A stretch of DNA of 50,692 bases from EX4572-165 sp964581795 (GTDB taxonomy: Archaea > Thermoplasmatota > E2 > DHVEG-1), in the NCBI GenBank assembly GCA_964581795.1, contig CAZOPW010000004.1:1-50692 (forward strand), read 5' to 3'. The notes below the pieces were generated by a model. That model was not told where the DNA came from. It saw only the letters and a list, made by a program, of their open reading frames with translations, and did not search any database. Every line of letters starts with the position of its first letter. The stretch's first letter is position 1. The position numbers and the translations under genes are program-made. This document shows positions 6,580 to 17,496 of this stretch, in pieces.

Positions 6580-8496
6580 ATGAGCGCTGAAAAGGATAAG
6601 ACGAATGGCGGGTATGAAACTTCTTCTATTAAAGTTCTTGAAGGATTAAAAGCAGTGAAACAAAACCCGGCTATGTACATTGGAAGTACAGATGAACGTG
6701 GGCTACATCATTTAGTATACGAGGTTGTTGATAACTCAATTGATGAAGCTCTGGCAGGATATTGTAATAAGATCGATGTAACGTTAAACACTGATGGATC
6801 TGTTACCGTTTCTGATAATGGACGAGGGATACCTGTAACTGTTCACGAAAAATACAAAAAGACTGGTGTTGAACTTGTTATGACCACTCTTCATGCCGGT
6901 GGAAAATTCGACCGTGACACATATAAAGTCTCTGGAGGATTGCATGGTGTTGGTGTTTCTGTTGTCAACGCGTTGTCTTCTTGGTTGGAAGTCACCGTGT
7001 GTCGAAATGGTATAAAATACCATCAAAAATATGATCACGGAATGACCAAAACTCAATTGGAAAAAATTGGGGAAACAAGTGAAACGGGCACTTCAATTAC
7101 ATTTTTACCGGATTCAGAGGTCTTTGAGACAACAGATTATAAGTTTTCCACGATTGAAACTCGGTTAAAAGAACTTGCATTTCTTAATGCAGGATTAGAG
7201 ATCAATGTGACTGATGAACGAGATGGGAAACATGCGTCTTTTAAATATGATGGGGGGATAAAAGAATTTGTTCGATATATCAATCGAAATAAAACCCCAC
7301 TTCACTCAGATCCTATTTATGTGAGTGCTGAACGTGATGATGTTGAAGTGGAAATTGCGATTCAATATACTGAAGGATACACTGAAAATATTTTTACGTT
7401 TGCTAATAACATTAATACACATGAAGGAGGGACTCATCTTTCTGGTTTTAAATCAGCATTAACCCGTGTTTTGAATGATTATGGTAAGGGAAATAAGTTG
7501 TTCGGTAGCGATGATTTTAGTTTAAAAGGAGAAGACTGCCGGGAAGGTATCACTTCTATTATATCTTGTAAAGTAAAAAGCCCTCAATTTGAAGGGCAAA
7601 CAAAAACGAAACTTGGTAATTCCGAAGTTCGTGGTATCGTTGAACGATTAACAAATGAGAAACTCAGTGAATTCTTTGAAGAAAATCCTTCCGTTGCAAA
7701 AGTCATTGTAAGTAAAGCAGTTACTGCAAGTAGAGCTCGTGACGCAGCACGTAAAGCGCGAGAGTTAACAAGGAGGAAAGGACTTCTTGAATCAACTGCG
7801 TTACCTGGGAAACTTGCTGATTGTTCTAGTAGAGATCCAAGTAAAACAGAATTATATATAGTGGAAGGCGATTCTGCAGGAGGAAGTGCAAAACAAGGTC
7901 GAGATAAGGATTTTCAAGCGATTTTACCCTTACGTGGTAAGATTTTAAATGTTGAGAAAGCACGTATGGATAAGATTTTGAAAAATAAAGAGATCCTTGC
8001 GTTGATTACTGCTATTGGAACTGGTATTGGTGAAGAATTTGATATTTCAAAAGCCCGGTATCATAAGATTATAATTATGACGGATGCAGATGTTGATGGT
8101 GAACATATTCGGACTTTATTGTTAACCTTTTTTTACCGGTATATGCGAGAATTGGTTGAAGAAGGATATTTGTATATTGCTCAGCCACCTTTGTATAAGT
8201 TGAAGAAGGGAAATAGAGTTGAGTATGTGTATTCGGAGCAAGCGCGGGTGAAAATGGTTGAGGATATGGGTGGAACTGGTGTAAGTGTGCAACGGTATAA
8301 AGGTCTTGGTGAGATGAATGCTGATCAGTTATGGGATACAACAATGGATCCGGAGTACCGGTTAACTGTTCAAGTTACTGTTGACGATGCATTTGAGGCG
8401 GATGAATTATTTACGATTTTGATGGGTGAGAAAGTTGAGCCCCGTCGTGAGTTTATTGAGACTCATGCAAGAGATGTTGAAAATCTTGATATTTAA
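6580..8496 (+). CDS. gyrB: DNA gyrase subunit B
   Basis: ATPase subunit of gyrase, which introduces negative supercoils. The GHKL ATPase part has EVVDNSIDEALAG, GRGIPV and GGLHGVGVSVVNALS. The Toprim part has VEGDSAGGSAKQGRD, DADVDGEHIRTLLL and the QRYKGLGEMN motif. At 638 aa it is the short form without the large insert of E. coli GyrB. ATG 6580 (MSAEKDK) is preferred; an in-frame TTG lies at 6574. gyrA follows after 15 bp. Archaeal gyrases are generally regarded as bacterial in origin. Confidence 0.97.
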   Translation: MSAEKDKTNGGYETSSIKVLEGLKAVKQNPAMYIGSTDERGLHHLVYEVVDNSIDEALAGYCNKIDVTLNTDGSVTVSDNGRGIPVTVHEKYKKTGVELVMTTLHAGGKFDRDTYKVSGGLHGVGVSVVNALSSWLEVTVCRNGIKYHQKYDHGMTKTQLEKIGETSETGTSITFLPDSEVFETTDYKFSTIETRLKELAFLNAGLEINVTDERDGKHASFKYDGGIKEFVRYINRNKTPLHSDPIYVSAERDDVEVEIAIQYTEGYTENIFTFANNINTHEGGTHLSGFKSALTRVLNDYGKGNKLFGSDDFSLKGEDCREGITSIISCKVKSPQFEGQTKTKLGNSEVRGIVERLTNEKLSEFFEENPSVAKVIVSKAVTASRARDAARKARELTRRKGLLESTALPGKLADCSSRDPSKTELYIVEGDSAGGSAKQGRDKDFQAILPLRGKILNVEKARMDKILKNKEILALITAIGTGIGEEFDISKARYHKIIIMTDADVDGEHIRTLLLTFFYRYMRELVEEGYLYIAQPPLYKLKKGNRVEYVYSEQARVKMVEDMGGTGVSVQRYKGLGEMNADQLWDTTMDPEYRLTVQVTVDDAFEADELFTILMGEKVEPRREFIETHARDVENLDI

Positions 8497-8511
8497 TGTG
8501 GTGATTATTGT

Positions 8512-11034
8512 ATGACTGATGAACATGTAAATTTGTATAAGAAACGAGCGATTGAATCTGAGATGAAACGAGCATTCATTGATTATTCGATGAGTGTGAT
8601 CATGAGTCGAGCACTTCCTGATGTTCGTGATGGGTTGAAACCAGTGCATCGTCGTGTGTTGTATGCGATGAATGATATGGGATTGACATATAATAAATCG
8701 TATAAGAAATCTGCTCGAGTGGTAGGGGAAGTGCTTGGGAAATATCATCCTCATGGTGATCAATCAGTATATGATACTATGGTGAGGATGGCTCAGGATT
8801 TCTCATTACGTTATCAACTTGTTGATGGACAGGGTAATTTTGGTTCTGTTGATGGTGATTCAGCTGCAGCAATGCGGTATACTGAAGCGAAAATGGCTAA
8901 GATTTCTCAATTGATGCTTGAAGATATCAAGAAGGATACGGTTGATTGGGTTGATAATTTTGATGGTTCACTTCAGGAACCGGTAGTATTGCCGGCGAGA
9001 CTTCCGAATTTGTTGGTGAATGGATCTTCTGGTATTGCGGTTGGTATGGCGACGAATATGCCACCACATAATCTGACTGAAGTTGTGAATGCATTAGTTC
9101 GAATTATTGACGATCCATATTGTTCCGTTCCTGAGTTAATGGAAGAGATTAGTGGTCCTGATTTTCCAACTGGTGGAATTATTTATGGGAAAGGTGGGAT
9201 TTTACAAGCGTATACTGAAGGAAAAGGATTAATTAAACTTCGTGCAAGAACCCACTTTGAAGAAAAGAATAATCGAAAGCGAATTATTGTAACTGAAATC
9301 CCCTATCAAGTGAACAAGTCAAAGTTACTACAGCATATCGCAGAATTAGTGAAGCAAAAGAAATTGGAGGGCATTTCTGATCTTCGTGATGAGAGCGATC
9401 GGAATGGTATGCGGATTGTTATCGAGTTGAAACGAGATGCAATTGAAGATGTTGTGTTAAATCAACTGTTTCGTCATACACAGTTACAGATTACGTTTGG
9501 AATTAATAATTTAGCATTGGTGAATGGGGAACCCAAGTTTTTAGGTTTACGTGATTTACTGCAGCATTATGTTGATTATCGGGTTGAAGTCATCACTCGG
9601 AAGACAAATCATGATCTGAATAAAGCAAAGGATCGTATGCATATCTTGGAAGGATTGATGATTGCTCTTGATCATATTGATGCTGTAATTTCATTGATTC
9701 GGAAGAGTAAAGATGCAGATGAAGCAAGAATAGGATTGATGAAGGAGTTTGAATTATCTGAGGCACAAGCAAAGGCAATTTTGGATATGCGGTTGCAGAA
9801 ATTAACTGGACTTGAAATTGAGTCGGTGAAATCTGAATATGAAGATGTGAAGAAGTTAATTGAACAATTGGAATTATTGTTAAGTGATAAACAGCATATT
9901 CTTGATGAGATTAAACGTGAATTATTGGAGATGAAAGAGACGTTTGGTGACGAACGCCGTTCGGATATTGTGGAAGGGGAGATAACGGTAGAAACTGAAG
10001 ATCTTATTCCAGTGCAAGATGTGATTGTGACGATTACTGATAGTGGCTATATTAAACGGATCTCATGTGATACGTATCGGGTGCAGCGTCGTGGTGGAAA
10101 AGGACTTATTGGGATGAAAACAAAAGAGGAGGATGTTGTCGTTGATTCATTTATGACTTCAACTCATGATTATATCATGTTTTTCACTAATCATGGGAAA
10201 GCGTTCTGGTTGAAAGGCTATAAAATACCTGAAGGTGGACGGCATTCTAAAGGAAAAGCCATTGTGAATTTACTTCCCCGTTTGGATAAAGATGAGTTTG
10301 TGCAAACAGCGATTCCAATTCATGAATTTGATGATGAACATTTTCTTGTGTTCTCAACGAAAAAAGGATTAATTAAAAAAACAGTGTTATCAGCGTATCA
10401 GAATGTTAGGGTGAATGGTATTCGTGCAGTGAAATTAGAAGAGGATGATGAACTCGTTGGTACTCGTTTGTCTGAAGGATCGCAAACGATAATGCTTGCT
10501 ACTGCTCATGGACAAGCCTGTCGGTTTGATGAAACAGAGGTTCGTCCGATGGGGAGGGTAACCCGTGGTGTGATCGGAGTGCGGTTGAACCCAGGTGATT
10601 ATGTGGTGTCGATGGCTATTGTTGGTGAAGATGGTGATTTATTAACGATTACAGAGAATGGATATGGGAAACGAACACCTATTTCAGAATATCGGAAAAC
10701 ACATCGTGGTGGAAAAGGAGTACGAACGATTATTACAAATGAGCGAAATGGTCATGTGATCTTTGTTCGTGAACTCACCAATGAAGATGAGATCATGTTA
10801 ACCAGTCGGGAAGGAATGGTTGTTCGAATACCAGTTAAAGATATTCGTTTACAAGGTCGTAATACGATGGGTGTACGAGTGATGCGGTTAAATGAAGGTG
10901 ATTCCGTTGTCTCTGTTGCAAAAGTCGTTGAATCTTCTAATGGTGAAGAAGGAGAGGCCTGTGAAGAACCAAATGCGAGTACGGATTCTGAATCTGAGCC
11001 CAGTTCTGAAGAAACAGAAGAAAGTGAAGAATGA
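8512..11034 (+). CDS. gyrA: DNA gyrase subunit A
   Basis: Breakage-rejoining subunit. The catalytic Tyr is in AAMRYTEAKM near residue 125. The C-terminal beta-pinwheel carries a perfect GyrA box, QRRGGKG, near residue 525, the hallmark separating gyrase from topoisomerase IV. The last ~35 residues form a Glu/Ser-rich tail. GGTGAT precedes the ATG. The coding strand is visibly rich in G and T. It forms a two-gene operon with gyrB and ends convergently with the C25 protease gene. Confidence 0.97.
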   Translation: MTDEHVNLYKKRAIESEMKRAFIDYSMSVIMSRALPDVRDGLKPVHRRVLYAMNDMGLTYNKSYKKSARVVGEVLGKYHPHGDQSVYDTMVRMAQDFSLRYQLVDGQGNFGSVDGDSAAAMRYTEAKMAKISQLMLEDIKKDTVDWVDNFDGSLQEPVVLPARLPNLLVNGSSGIAVGMATNMPPHNLTEVVNALVRIIDDPYCSVPELMEEISGPDFPTGGIIYGKGGILQAYTEGKGLIKLRARTHFEEKNNRKRIIVTEIPYQVNKSKLLQHIAELVKQKKLEGISDLRDESDRNGMRIVIELKRDAIEDVVLNQLFRHTQLQITFGINNLALVNGEPKFLGLRDLLQHYVDYRVEVITRKTNHDLNKAKDRMHILEGLMIALDHIDAVISLIRKSKDADEARIGLMKEFELSEAQAKAILDMRLQKLTGLEIESVKSEYEDVKKLIEQLELLLSDKQHILDEIKRELLEMKETFGDERRSDIVEGEITVETEDLIPVQDVIVTITDSGYIKRISCDTYRVQRRGGKGLIGMKTKEEDVVVDSFMTSTHDYIMFFTNHGKAFWLKGYKIPEGGRHSKGKAIVNLLPRLDKDEFVQTAIPIHEFDDEHFLVFSTKKGLIKKTVLSAYQNVRVNGIRAVKLEEDDELVGTRLSEGSQTIMLATAHGQACRFDETEVRPMGRVTRGVIGVRLNPGDYVVSMAIVGEDGDLLTITENGYGKRTPISEYRKTHRGGKGVRTIITNERNGHVIFVRELTNEDEIMLTSREGMVVRIPVKDIRLQGRNTMGVRVMRLNEGDSVVSVAKVVESSNGEEGEACEEPNASTDSESEPSSEETEESEE

Positions 11035-11072
11035 GTAAGAGAATAATTTCTTAACTCATTTCCAAATTTTTT

Positions 11073-13871
11073 TTAGTTCATTGATTGATACGGATTGAAT
11101 GCTGGATCCCCATATAGTGTAAATTCATGAACGGCGACATATTTTTTAGCAAGTGCTCGTGTTTCCTCAAAGGCTTGTTGAACTGGTTTTGGATTTTGTG
11201 GTTCTGAAGATAAGAAATCTGGGATTGCATTGTTCATTAATGGAGGTGTCCAATAAAACGTTGAATTTGCATCTTTTGGGAGATATTGGTTTTTTGCATC
11301 TCGTAAAGCTCTTCCAGTTGTAGAATCATCCTGAATCAAATCAATGATAAAATCTTCGCCAATGACCGCTCCAAAATGAAAAGCAGGATATTCATTTTTC
11401 AAAATATAGTTAAATGTTGCTTTTAATAATCCTAATGTGCCAATACCCCAGCCGCCAGGAAGTGGTCGGGGATCAAGGTATCCCGGGTCAGCAGTTACTC
11501 TCGTTGCACCTACATATGCATTGACTCCGGCATGTAAAAATGTTTGAGAAATAGTGTTTTCAGGTTCCAAACCATCAGTTCGACCAGTGATACAACTCAC
11601 CACAAACAAAACTGATGGCCCATATTCCATATTATGAACAGATCGAATGTCAAATGCTCCTTTTGCATTCAAACCACTGCCAAGTGGTGGATAAATCCTT
11701 GCAAGTGGTGAAACCAATGGGATTCCTCGAGCATCTATCAGGATATCGCCATGTTCAAAAAGATTAAATGAGCCGTGAGCAAACGTAAAAATGAGGTTAC
11801 TATTCAAATGATCTTTTCCACCAGTGACCTTTTTATCTGATGAAAAAAATGAAAGCATTTTTTCAGGAAATAACACACGATTTAAAATCCCGGTTTGTTT
11901 AATAAGATCAATGTCTTCAGTAGAAAAGCCTTCTCGTTGAGATTCAGCAAGAAATGTTCCTTTTACTTTTGTAAACCCTGTTTCTAATATATCCTGAAGG
12001 CGGAGATTAATAAAAGTGCTCTCTCCTGTTGGAAACTTGGTCGGTTCTCCTCTACCGCCATAAACAAGGTGACTGAGACGGGTGAGAAGCGGTAAATTTT
12101 GAAATTCAAGACCGCATCCAGTGGAAACCAATCCGGTATCTTTCCATTCATCATATCGTTCAAGGAGTGTATCATAAAAAATAGTTCGGGCAATTAGTGC
12201 ACTTGCATCTTGAACATCGTATCCGGTCACCCGGCCTATCATGTTTTCTTGATATGGCCAGTAACTAAACGTATTGTTTTCAACATCCTCAGGTTTTGGG
12301 TCAATGTCTGCATAAATGAAATCACTTGGAAGAGCGAAACCGCTGAGGTATGCTGATGGATTGTCTGGCATTCCATCAGGATTTTTATAATAATACATTG
12401 GAATCATTGTTGGATCTGCGGAAATTGCAATATTGATTGGATTTTCTTTGTAGTAATTACGAAGTTGTTTCAATGATTCAACTGGTATGTTAGCTAAGGT
12501 TCCTAGGAGTTGATTGACTTCTTGGTGAATTTGCATAACATGCATGTTTGCGGGTTGAATTAATGATGGATTTGATCCTGGTTGTGTAATCCCGGGGCAT
12601 TGTTCACCATCGTTGAGAACGTGGTCATCTGCAGCAAATGCATATTCTGATTTTGCCATCATTATTCCTTGATGATACGCGGTAAGATACGGAGCGATCA
12701 TTGATATCTTATTCATTAACGGAACAATTGGAGAATCTAGTTTTTGAATAGTAACATCTGCACTGTATGAACCAAAGCGAGCTCCAAACCACTTTCCAAA
12801 GATTTGTAATGAATACTCCCCTGGTTTATTGTAAATTGTTGTTTCGAAATTAATTTGATCTTTAATAATGTCTCCTTGATTGTTTCGCTTAGATATTCCA
12901 CCCATGGTTCCATCATACAAATAATTGATTCCCTCTGGATTTTGAAGTAGAAAAACGATTTCATCACCAAGTTCACTAGCGTATTCCGAATTTTGATTTT
13001 CAATACTTATTTTTACTTGTGCATATTTATAATTTGATGGAATAGTGAATGTGTGAATGCCTGCGCTACCCTTTGAAATAATTCCAACGAGTTGTGATGG
13101 AAGAAAAGCAGTTGATCCAACCGTTCCGCTAAATGAGTAATCAATCGAATCAAGAACATCTGGATACGTTACATCCATTGGATTAGCCATGGTGATATAA
13201 TCAATTGGTTCATTGAACACTTGTTCATGAACCGTAATGAGTTCTTGATGAATCAAATCTAGTGAACTTAAATCAATTACATCAAAATCAGATGGAACAT
13301 TGAGTTCTCCACAAAGATAAACTGAGTTTGTTTCTAATTGAGTTAACATTGATTCAAGTTCAGCATCAAAAGTTTCTGTTACAATAATTGGAATTCCTAA
13401 ATACGATGCAAGAGGCGTAGCTGGTAGTCCAAGTCTATATCCTTCTTGATTTTGTTTGATAAGCATTACTGTTGAACTTGTTTCCCAGAAGGTATCTGCA
13501 ACGAAAAGAGAAGCATCCTTCGGAGAAAAAACGTTACCAATGACTAGATCAGTAAGGATTCCAAGTTCAGCTTCCGTTCGAAGAATCGTTGAGGAGGGAG
13601 TGGTGAAATTTTTTACATAAAAAGGAATCACTGTTTGCTGACCAAATGAATCATAATGAACGGCGAGTGGTGTTGCTAGTAACGCATAAAATGGGTTAGC
13701 ATCAGAAACCGTTATTGCTGTTGGTTGAATTGCTGAAAACGTTGAAACGGTTGTTTCATACACGTTTTTTTCATTTTCTGTAGCAATTCCTGTTAAAGAG
13801 GTTAGGCTTATTGAAGAACAAAGTAGGATTAACACTACTAGAATTGATAAAACATATTGTCCCCTTTTCAT
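11073..13871 (-). CDS. Secreted gingipain-like peptidase (family C25)
   Basis: A 932-aa exported cysteine peptidase. Residues 1-30 are a signal peptide (KR, then a hydrophobic core). The C25 domain lies in the C-terminal half. The likely catalytic His is His699 in TFAHGSFNLFEHGD, and the nucleophile is Cys760 in LFVVSCITGRTDG, as in gingipains. GRVTGYDVQDASALIART near 547 is a family-type segment. The N-terminal half includes a beta-rich domain (about 250-380). No C-terminal anchor is seen. Likely role: extracellular protein breakdown. It is one of a tandem pair. Confidence 0.82.
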   Translation of the reverse strand: MKRGQYVLSILVVLILLCSSISLTSLTGIATENEKNVYETTVSTFSAIQPTAITVSDANPFYALLATPLAVHYDSFGQQTVIPFYVKNFTTPSSTILRTEAELGILTDLVIGNVFSPKDASLFVADTFWETSSTVMLIKQNQEGYRLGLPATPLASYLGIPIIVTETFDAELESMLTQLETNSVYLCGELNVPSDFDVIDLSSLDLIHQELITVHEQVFNEPIDYITMANPMDVTYPDVLDSIDYSFSGTVGSTAFLPSQLVGIISKGSAGIHTFTIPSNYKYAQVKISIENQNSEYASELGDEIVFLLQNPEGINYLYDGTMGGISKRNNQGDIIKDQINFETTIYNKPGEYSLQIFGKWFGARFGSYSADVTIQKLDSPIVPLMNKISMIAPYLTAYHQGIMMAKSEYAFAADDHVLNDGEQCPGITQPGSNPSLIQPANMHVMQIHQEVNQLLGTLANIPVESLKQLRNYYKENPINIAISADPTMIPMYYYKNPDGMPDNPSAYLSGFALPSDFIYADIDPKPEDVENNTFSYWPYQENMIGRVTGYDVQDASALIARTIFYDTLLERYDEWKDTGLVSTGCGLEFQNLPLLTRLSHLVYGGRGEPTKFPTGESTFINLRLQDILETGFTKVKGTFLAESQREGFSTEDIDLIKQTGILNRVLFPEKMLSFFSSDKKVTGGKDHLNSNLIFTFAHGSFNLFEHGDILIDARGIPLVSPLARIYPPLGSGLNAKGAFDIRSVHNMEYGPSVLFVVSCITGRTDGLEPENTISQTFLHAGVNAYVGATRVTADPGYLDPRPLPGGWGIGTLGLLKATFNYILKNEYPAFHFGAVIGEDFIIDLIQDDSTTGRALRDAKNQYLPKDANSTFYWTPPLMNNAIPDFLSSEPQNPKPVQQAFEETRALAKKYVAVHEFTLYGDPAFNPYQSMN

Positions 13872-13960
13872 AATAGTTCACATTTATAATTATTATTTAC
13901 TATTTATTTAAATGTTATGAAACAACTTAGAAAACAATAAAAAAAGAAGAAAAAAAGATT

Positions 13961-16834
13961 TTATTCAGCGAACTGATTCGATGGTTCGTAAGGATTAAAT
14001 GCAGGATCTCCAAGAACATTGTATTCTAATTGGCATGTGTATTTTTTAGCCATTCGAGTAAAATCACCATCACTTGATGATTTCATGTTGTCTAACAGTA
14101 AATCTAAATCCTGTTTCGTGTTTATCTGCAATGATAATGGGGGTGTCCAGAAGAACTCGGATTCTGCATCATCCATAAATTGATTTCGGGCGTTTCGAAA
14201 CGCAGTTCCAACATCTACATCATTTCTTGTTAGATCAGAGAACATATCCGAAGCGATTAATGCTGAAAAATGAGGATCTTGTAAATCCGGATTCAACGTT
14301 GTTTTCGCTAGTTCTATAAGTCCAAATCCTTTTGGTCGAGCCCGTGCATCTAAATACCCTGGTCCAGGTGAACCTCTAGACGAAGCAATAAACGAGTTCA
14401 CTCCTGCGTGTAAATATGCTTGACTTGTTGTACATTTCGCTGGAAATCCATCAATCCGACCAATGTAACAGCTTTCAACAAACATTACAGATGGCCCTAA
14501 ATCCATGTTTTCAACGTATCTTACATTATATGATCCAACATTTCCTAAACCTGATGATAATTGCGGGAAGAATGTTCCAAACATGAAACGGTTAAAAAGA
14601 TTTTGAAAGAGCACTGGTCTGAAACCAATTGAATTTGTTTGTACGTCTCCATGTGAAAAACCCATTGGTTGACCATGACCAAATGAGAATATATAATTAC
14701 TATTCATTTGATCTTCTCCACCTGTTATATCATCTGCTCCAACGACAAGTTTTGCTCGTTGTTTCGGAAAGAAAATCAGGTTTCCTATACCCATTGTATT
14801 AATATCATTAATGACTTCATCAGATAATCCCTTTCTCATTGATTTTGTGTTTTCTGTAGCAATGATGTCAAAACCACCTGGTTTGAGATGATCTTGAATA
14901 ATTAGATTTTGGAAATGTGCTTCACCTGTAGGCCATTTGAATGGTAGGTCATGCGCACCTAATATTTTCCGCAGTAAATCTACAAAGGGTACTCGTTGAA
15001 AATCAGTTCCACTCCCTGTTTGAACGAGGGCAGTATTCTTCCAATCATCCAAAGAATTAACAACTTCTTCATAAAAAACTGTTCGTGCTACAAGTGCACT
15101 TGCATCTTGAGCATCCCAGCCAGTAATTCGTCCAACGATGTTCTCTTGATGGGGATATTTTTCATCATACGTGGATAAAAATTTATCTCTCGGGTAAATA
15201 GATATTTTATCATCCCGTGGAACTGGATCTATGTTTCCATAGATAAAATCACTTGCTACATCCCAACCATATTGTAAGGTGCATGCATCCTCTGTGTCGT
15301 AATAGTAATACTGTGGGATCATCCGTGCATCACCAACAAGTGTGATGTACACCGGGTTTTTATCATATGATTCTTTTAAAAATTTTAAATCATTCTCTGT
15401 TGTAACATTTATTTCTCGAATGGAAGCAAGGATATCATTAATTGATTCATGAATTTTAAAGGTATGTTCATTTGATTCGTCTATAATTTCAGGGTTTGAA
15501 GCGGGAAACACTACACCAGGATTTGGATCTTCAATAATACGTTCGTCACCAACAAAAGTAAAATCAGGATTTGCATATAGTATTCCTTTATGATATGAGG
15601 TGAGGTATGGTGCTATTGATGAAAGATTTGGCATGTTCGGAAAGAGAGCACTCTCCAATTCTTCAACAGTGACATCAATTTCATAATCACCTATTTTAGA
15701 TGCAATATATTGACCAAATACATTTAAGGTATACATTCCCGGGTTATCGTAAATCGTGGTTTCCCATGTAACTTGATCGGTGACTATATTTCCCGCTGAA
15801 TCTCGTTCTGGAATTCCCCCAACAGTAAAAGTAAGTGCTAACCAGTTTCCATCGGGATCATAAAACATTGGCATTAGTTGGCTTCCTGTTTCATCAACGT
15901 TTTCATCAACTAGATTTTTTGCATGAATGGTAACTCGTGAATATTTATATTCTTCAGGCACCTCAAATTCATGCATACCGGAGAGTGGAGCACCTTTCAA
16001 GAGAGGACCCAGTGCCATATTCACCATGTTTGTTATAGTAAATGAATTTGAACTAAGTGTTCCTTCGAAATGATATGACGTTGAATTCAGTACTTTTGGT
16101 TTCAAGGTATCAGAAGGATTTGTTAATGTAATATAATCTATAGTACCAAATCTATTAGTGACAATAGATCGTGTTAGATTTAGAATTTGCATTGGGGAAT
16201 CTAATTTAATTTCTTGTAATCCATGGTGAGTGAAATTTCCGCAAGTGAATAAATAATCAATTCCTAAATGACGGATTGTAGATTGAACATTTGAGTTGAT
16301 TTCATCAGTTACAATGATTGGTATACGCAAATATGTTGCCATTGGTGTTGCTGCTACTCCAAGATTGTAGCCAATTTGACTATTTTCCAGAATTAGAGCT
16401 GCTTGACTTTCTTTCCAATAGGTTTCTGCAAGTTCAAGTGAAATATCCGTTATTGTCTCTGTTGGAGTGCAACCCAGTCTTAATGAAGTAGGTTTTCCAA
16501 TCATTGACTCTGCTCGAACGACTGCTCTTGAGGGATTATTAAAATTTTCGATGAATAATGGTACTATATGTTGTTGTCCCTCATCCGTATAATGAACTGC
16601 TAATGGTGTTGATACAATTGCTAAAAAAGGATTTTTATCAGATATCTTTATTGACGTGGGTAACATGTCTTCGTAGGTTCCTGTGAAGGTAACGATTTCA
16701 TCTACTGTTGGAGATGCTGTTGTTGTTTCACCTGATTCCCATGCGTAAATTCCAATAGCGGCAATTGCAAGGATAATGACGCCAAGAAGGATGATTAATT
16801 TATCATTTTTATTCATATTGTGAGATTCCCCCAA
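13961..16834 (-). CDS. Membrane-anchored gingipain-like peptidase (family C25), paralogue
   Basis: A 957-aa paralogue of its downstream neighbour along the whole length. Likely catalytic residues are His720 (FSFGHGQPMGFSHGD) and Cys789 (MFVESCYIGRIDG). The N-terminus has one hydrophobic segment (about 13-31) before AWESGE, either an uncleaved anchor or a signal peptide. ATG six codons downstream (MNKNDK) is the likelier start than the TTG at 16834. The two genes are about 90 bp apart, with a TATA-like stretch between them. Both keep the His/Cys pair, so both look active. Confidence 0.82.
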   Translation of the reverse strand: MGESHNMNKNDKLIILLGVIILAIAAIGIYAWESGETTTASPTVDEIVTFTGTYEDMLPTSIKISDKNPFLAIVSTPLAVHYTDEGQQHIVPLFIENFNNPSRAVVRAESMIGKPTSLRLGCTPTETITDISLELAETYWKESQAALILENSQIGYNLGVAATPMATYLRIPIIVTDEINSNVQSTIRHLGIDYLFTCGNFTHHGLQEIKLDSPMQILNLTRSIVTNRFGTIDYITLTNPSDTLKPKVLNSTSYHFEGTLSSNSFTITNMVNMALGPLLKGAPLSGMHEFEVPEEYKYSRVTIHAKNLVDENVDETGSQLMPMFYDPDGNWLALTFTVGGIPERDSAGNIVTDQVTWETTIYDNPGMYTLNVFGQYIASKIGDYEIDVTVEELESALFPNMPNLSSIAPYLTSYHKGILYANPDFTFVGDERIIEDPNPGVVFPASNPEIIDESNEHTFKIHESINDILASIREINVTTENDLKFLKESYDKNPVYITLVGDARMIPQYYYYDTEDACTLQYGWDVASDFIYGNIDPVPRDDKISIYPRDKFLSTYDEKYPHQENIVGRITGWDAQDASALVARTVFYEEVVNSLDDWKNTALVQTGSGTDFQRVPFVDLLRKILGAHDLPFKWPTGEAHFQNLIIQDHLKPGGFDIIATENTKSMRKGLSDEVINDINTMGIGNLIFFPKQRAKLVVGADDITGGEDQMNSNYIFSFGHGQPMGFSHGDVQTNSIGFRPVLFQNLFNRFMFGTFFPQLSSGLGNVGSYNVRYVENMDLGPSVMFVESCYIGRIDGFPAKCTTSQAYLHAGVNSFIASSRGSPGPGYLDARARPKGFGLIELAKTTLNPDLQDPHFSALIASDMFSDLTRNDVDVGTAFRNARNQFMDDAESEFFWTPPLSLQINTKQDLDLLLDNMKSSSDGDFTRMAKKYTCQLEYNVLGDPAFNPYEPSNQFAE

Positions 16835-17080
16835 TTGAACCCTAAGATTGTAATGACTTTGTATATTTATATCGCTCTATTTAATGTTTTTCATTATATA
16901 ATTTTACCTTGGAAAATATTGTATTTATCTTTTAATATAATTTTTAATGATGGTTTCTCATAAAATCCAATTTTTTTGTAAAAAAACGAATAGAAATGAA
17001 GCTGTCGGTAAGGATATCTTTTGTTCAATAGATTTAAAAACCCCTGGTTTTATTATGGCTGACGCTTAGGTGGAAATATT

Positions 17081-17449
17081 ATGACAAAAGGTGAAATGTC
17101 ACAACAATTACAAGATCAAATGGGCAGACTTCAACAATTACAAAATCAATTACAGATTATTCAACAACAACGATCTCAAGTTGATCAACGATTAAAAGAG
17201 ATTAATGAAGCATTGGAAGAACTAGAAAACGCTACAGATAAGACCCCTATTTATAAAAGCGTTGGTTCAGTGTTGATTAAGGCAGATGGTAAAAAAAAGA
17301 TTGTTGAAGAATTAACTACTAATAAGGAATCTCTTGATATCCGACAGAATTCCTTGAATAAACAAGAAGGACAGACTCGTGAAAAAATTAATGAATTGCA
17401 AAGCAAGGTTCAAAATGCGTTGAGTATGTCTAGTGGAGAGAATGCATAA
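17081..17449 (+). CDS. pfdB: Prefoldin subunit beta
   Basis: Beta subunit of the archaeal hexameric prefoldin chaperone, which hands unfolded proteins to the thermosome. The 122 aa form two coiled-coil helices linked by the family hairpin TPIYKSVGSVLIKADGKK (about 62-79). GGTGG precedes the ATG, and a TATA-like TTTAAAAA lies near 17033. A small membrane protein gene follows on the same strand. Confidence 0.95.
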   Translation: MTKGEMSQQLQDQMGRLQQLQNQLQIIQQQRSQVDQRLKEINEALEELENATDKTPIYKSVGSVLIKADGKKKIVEELTTNKESLDIRQNSLNKQEGQTREKINELQSKVQNALSMSSGENA

Positions 17450-17496
17450 TCTCAAAAATTTTGAGATAAATTTGTAATGGAGAATATGTTTCATTT

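Noticed and set aside
16920..17080. Second C/D box RNA upstream of pfdB
   Set aside because: ATGATGG and CTGA occur, but spacing and the second box pair do not fit.
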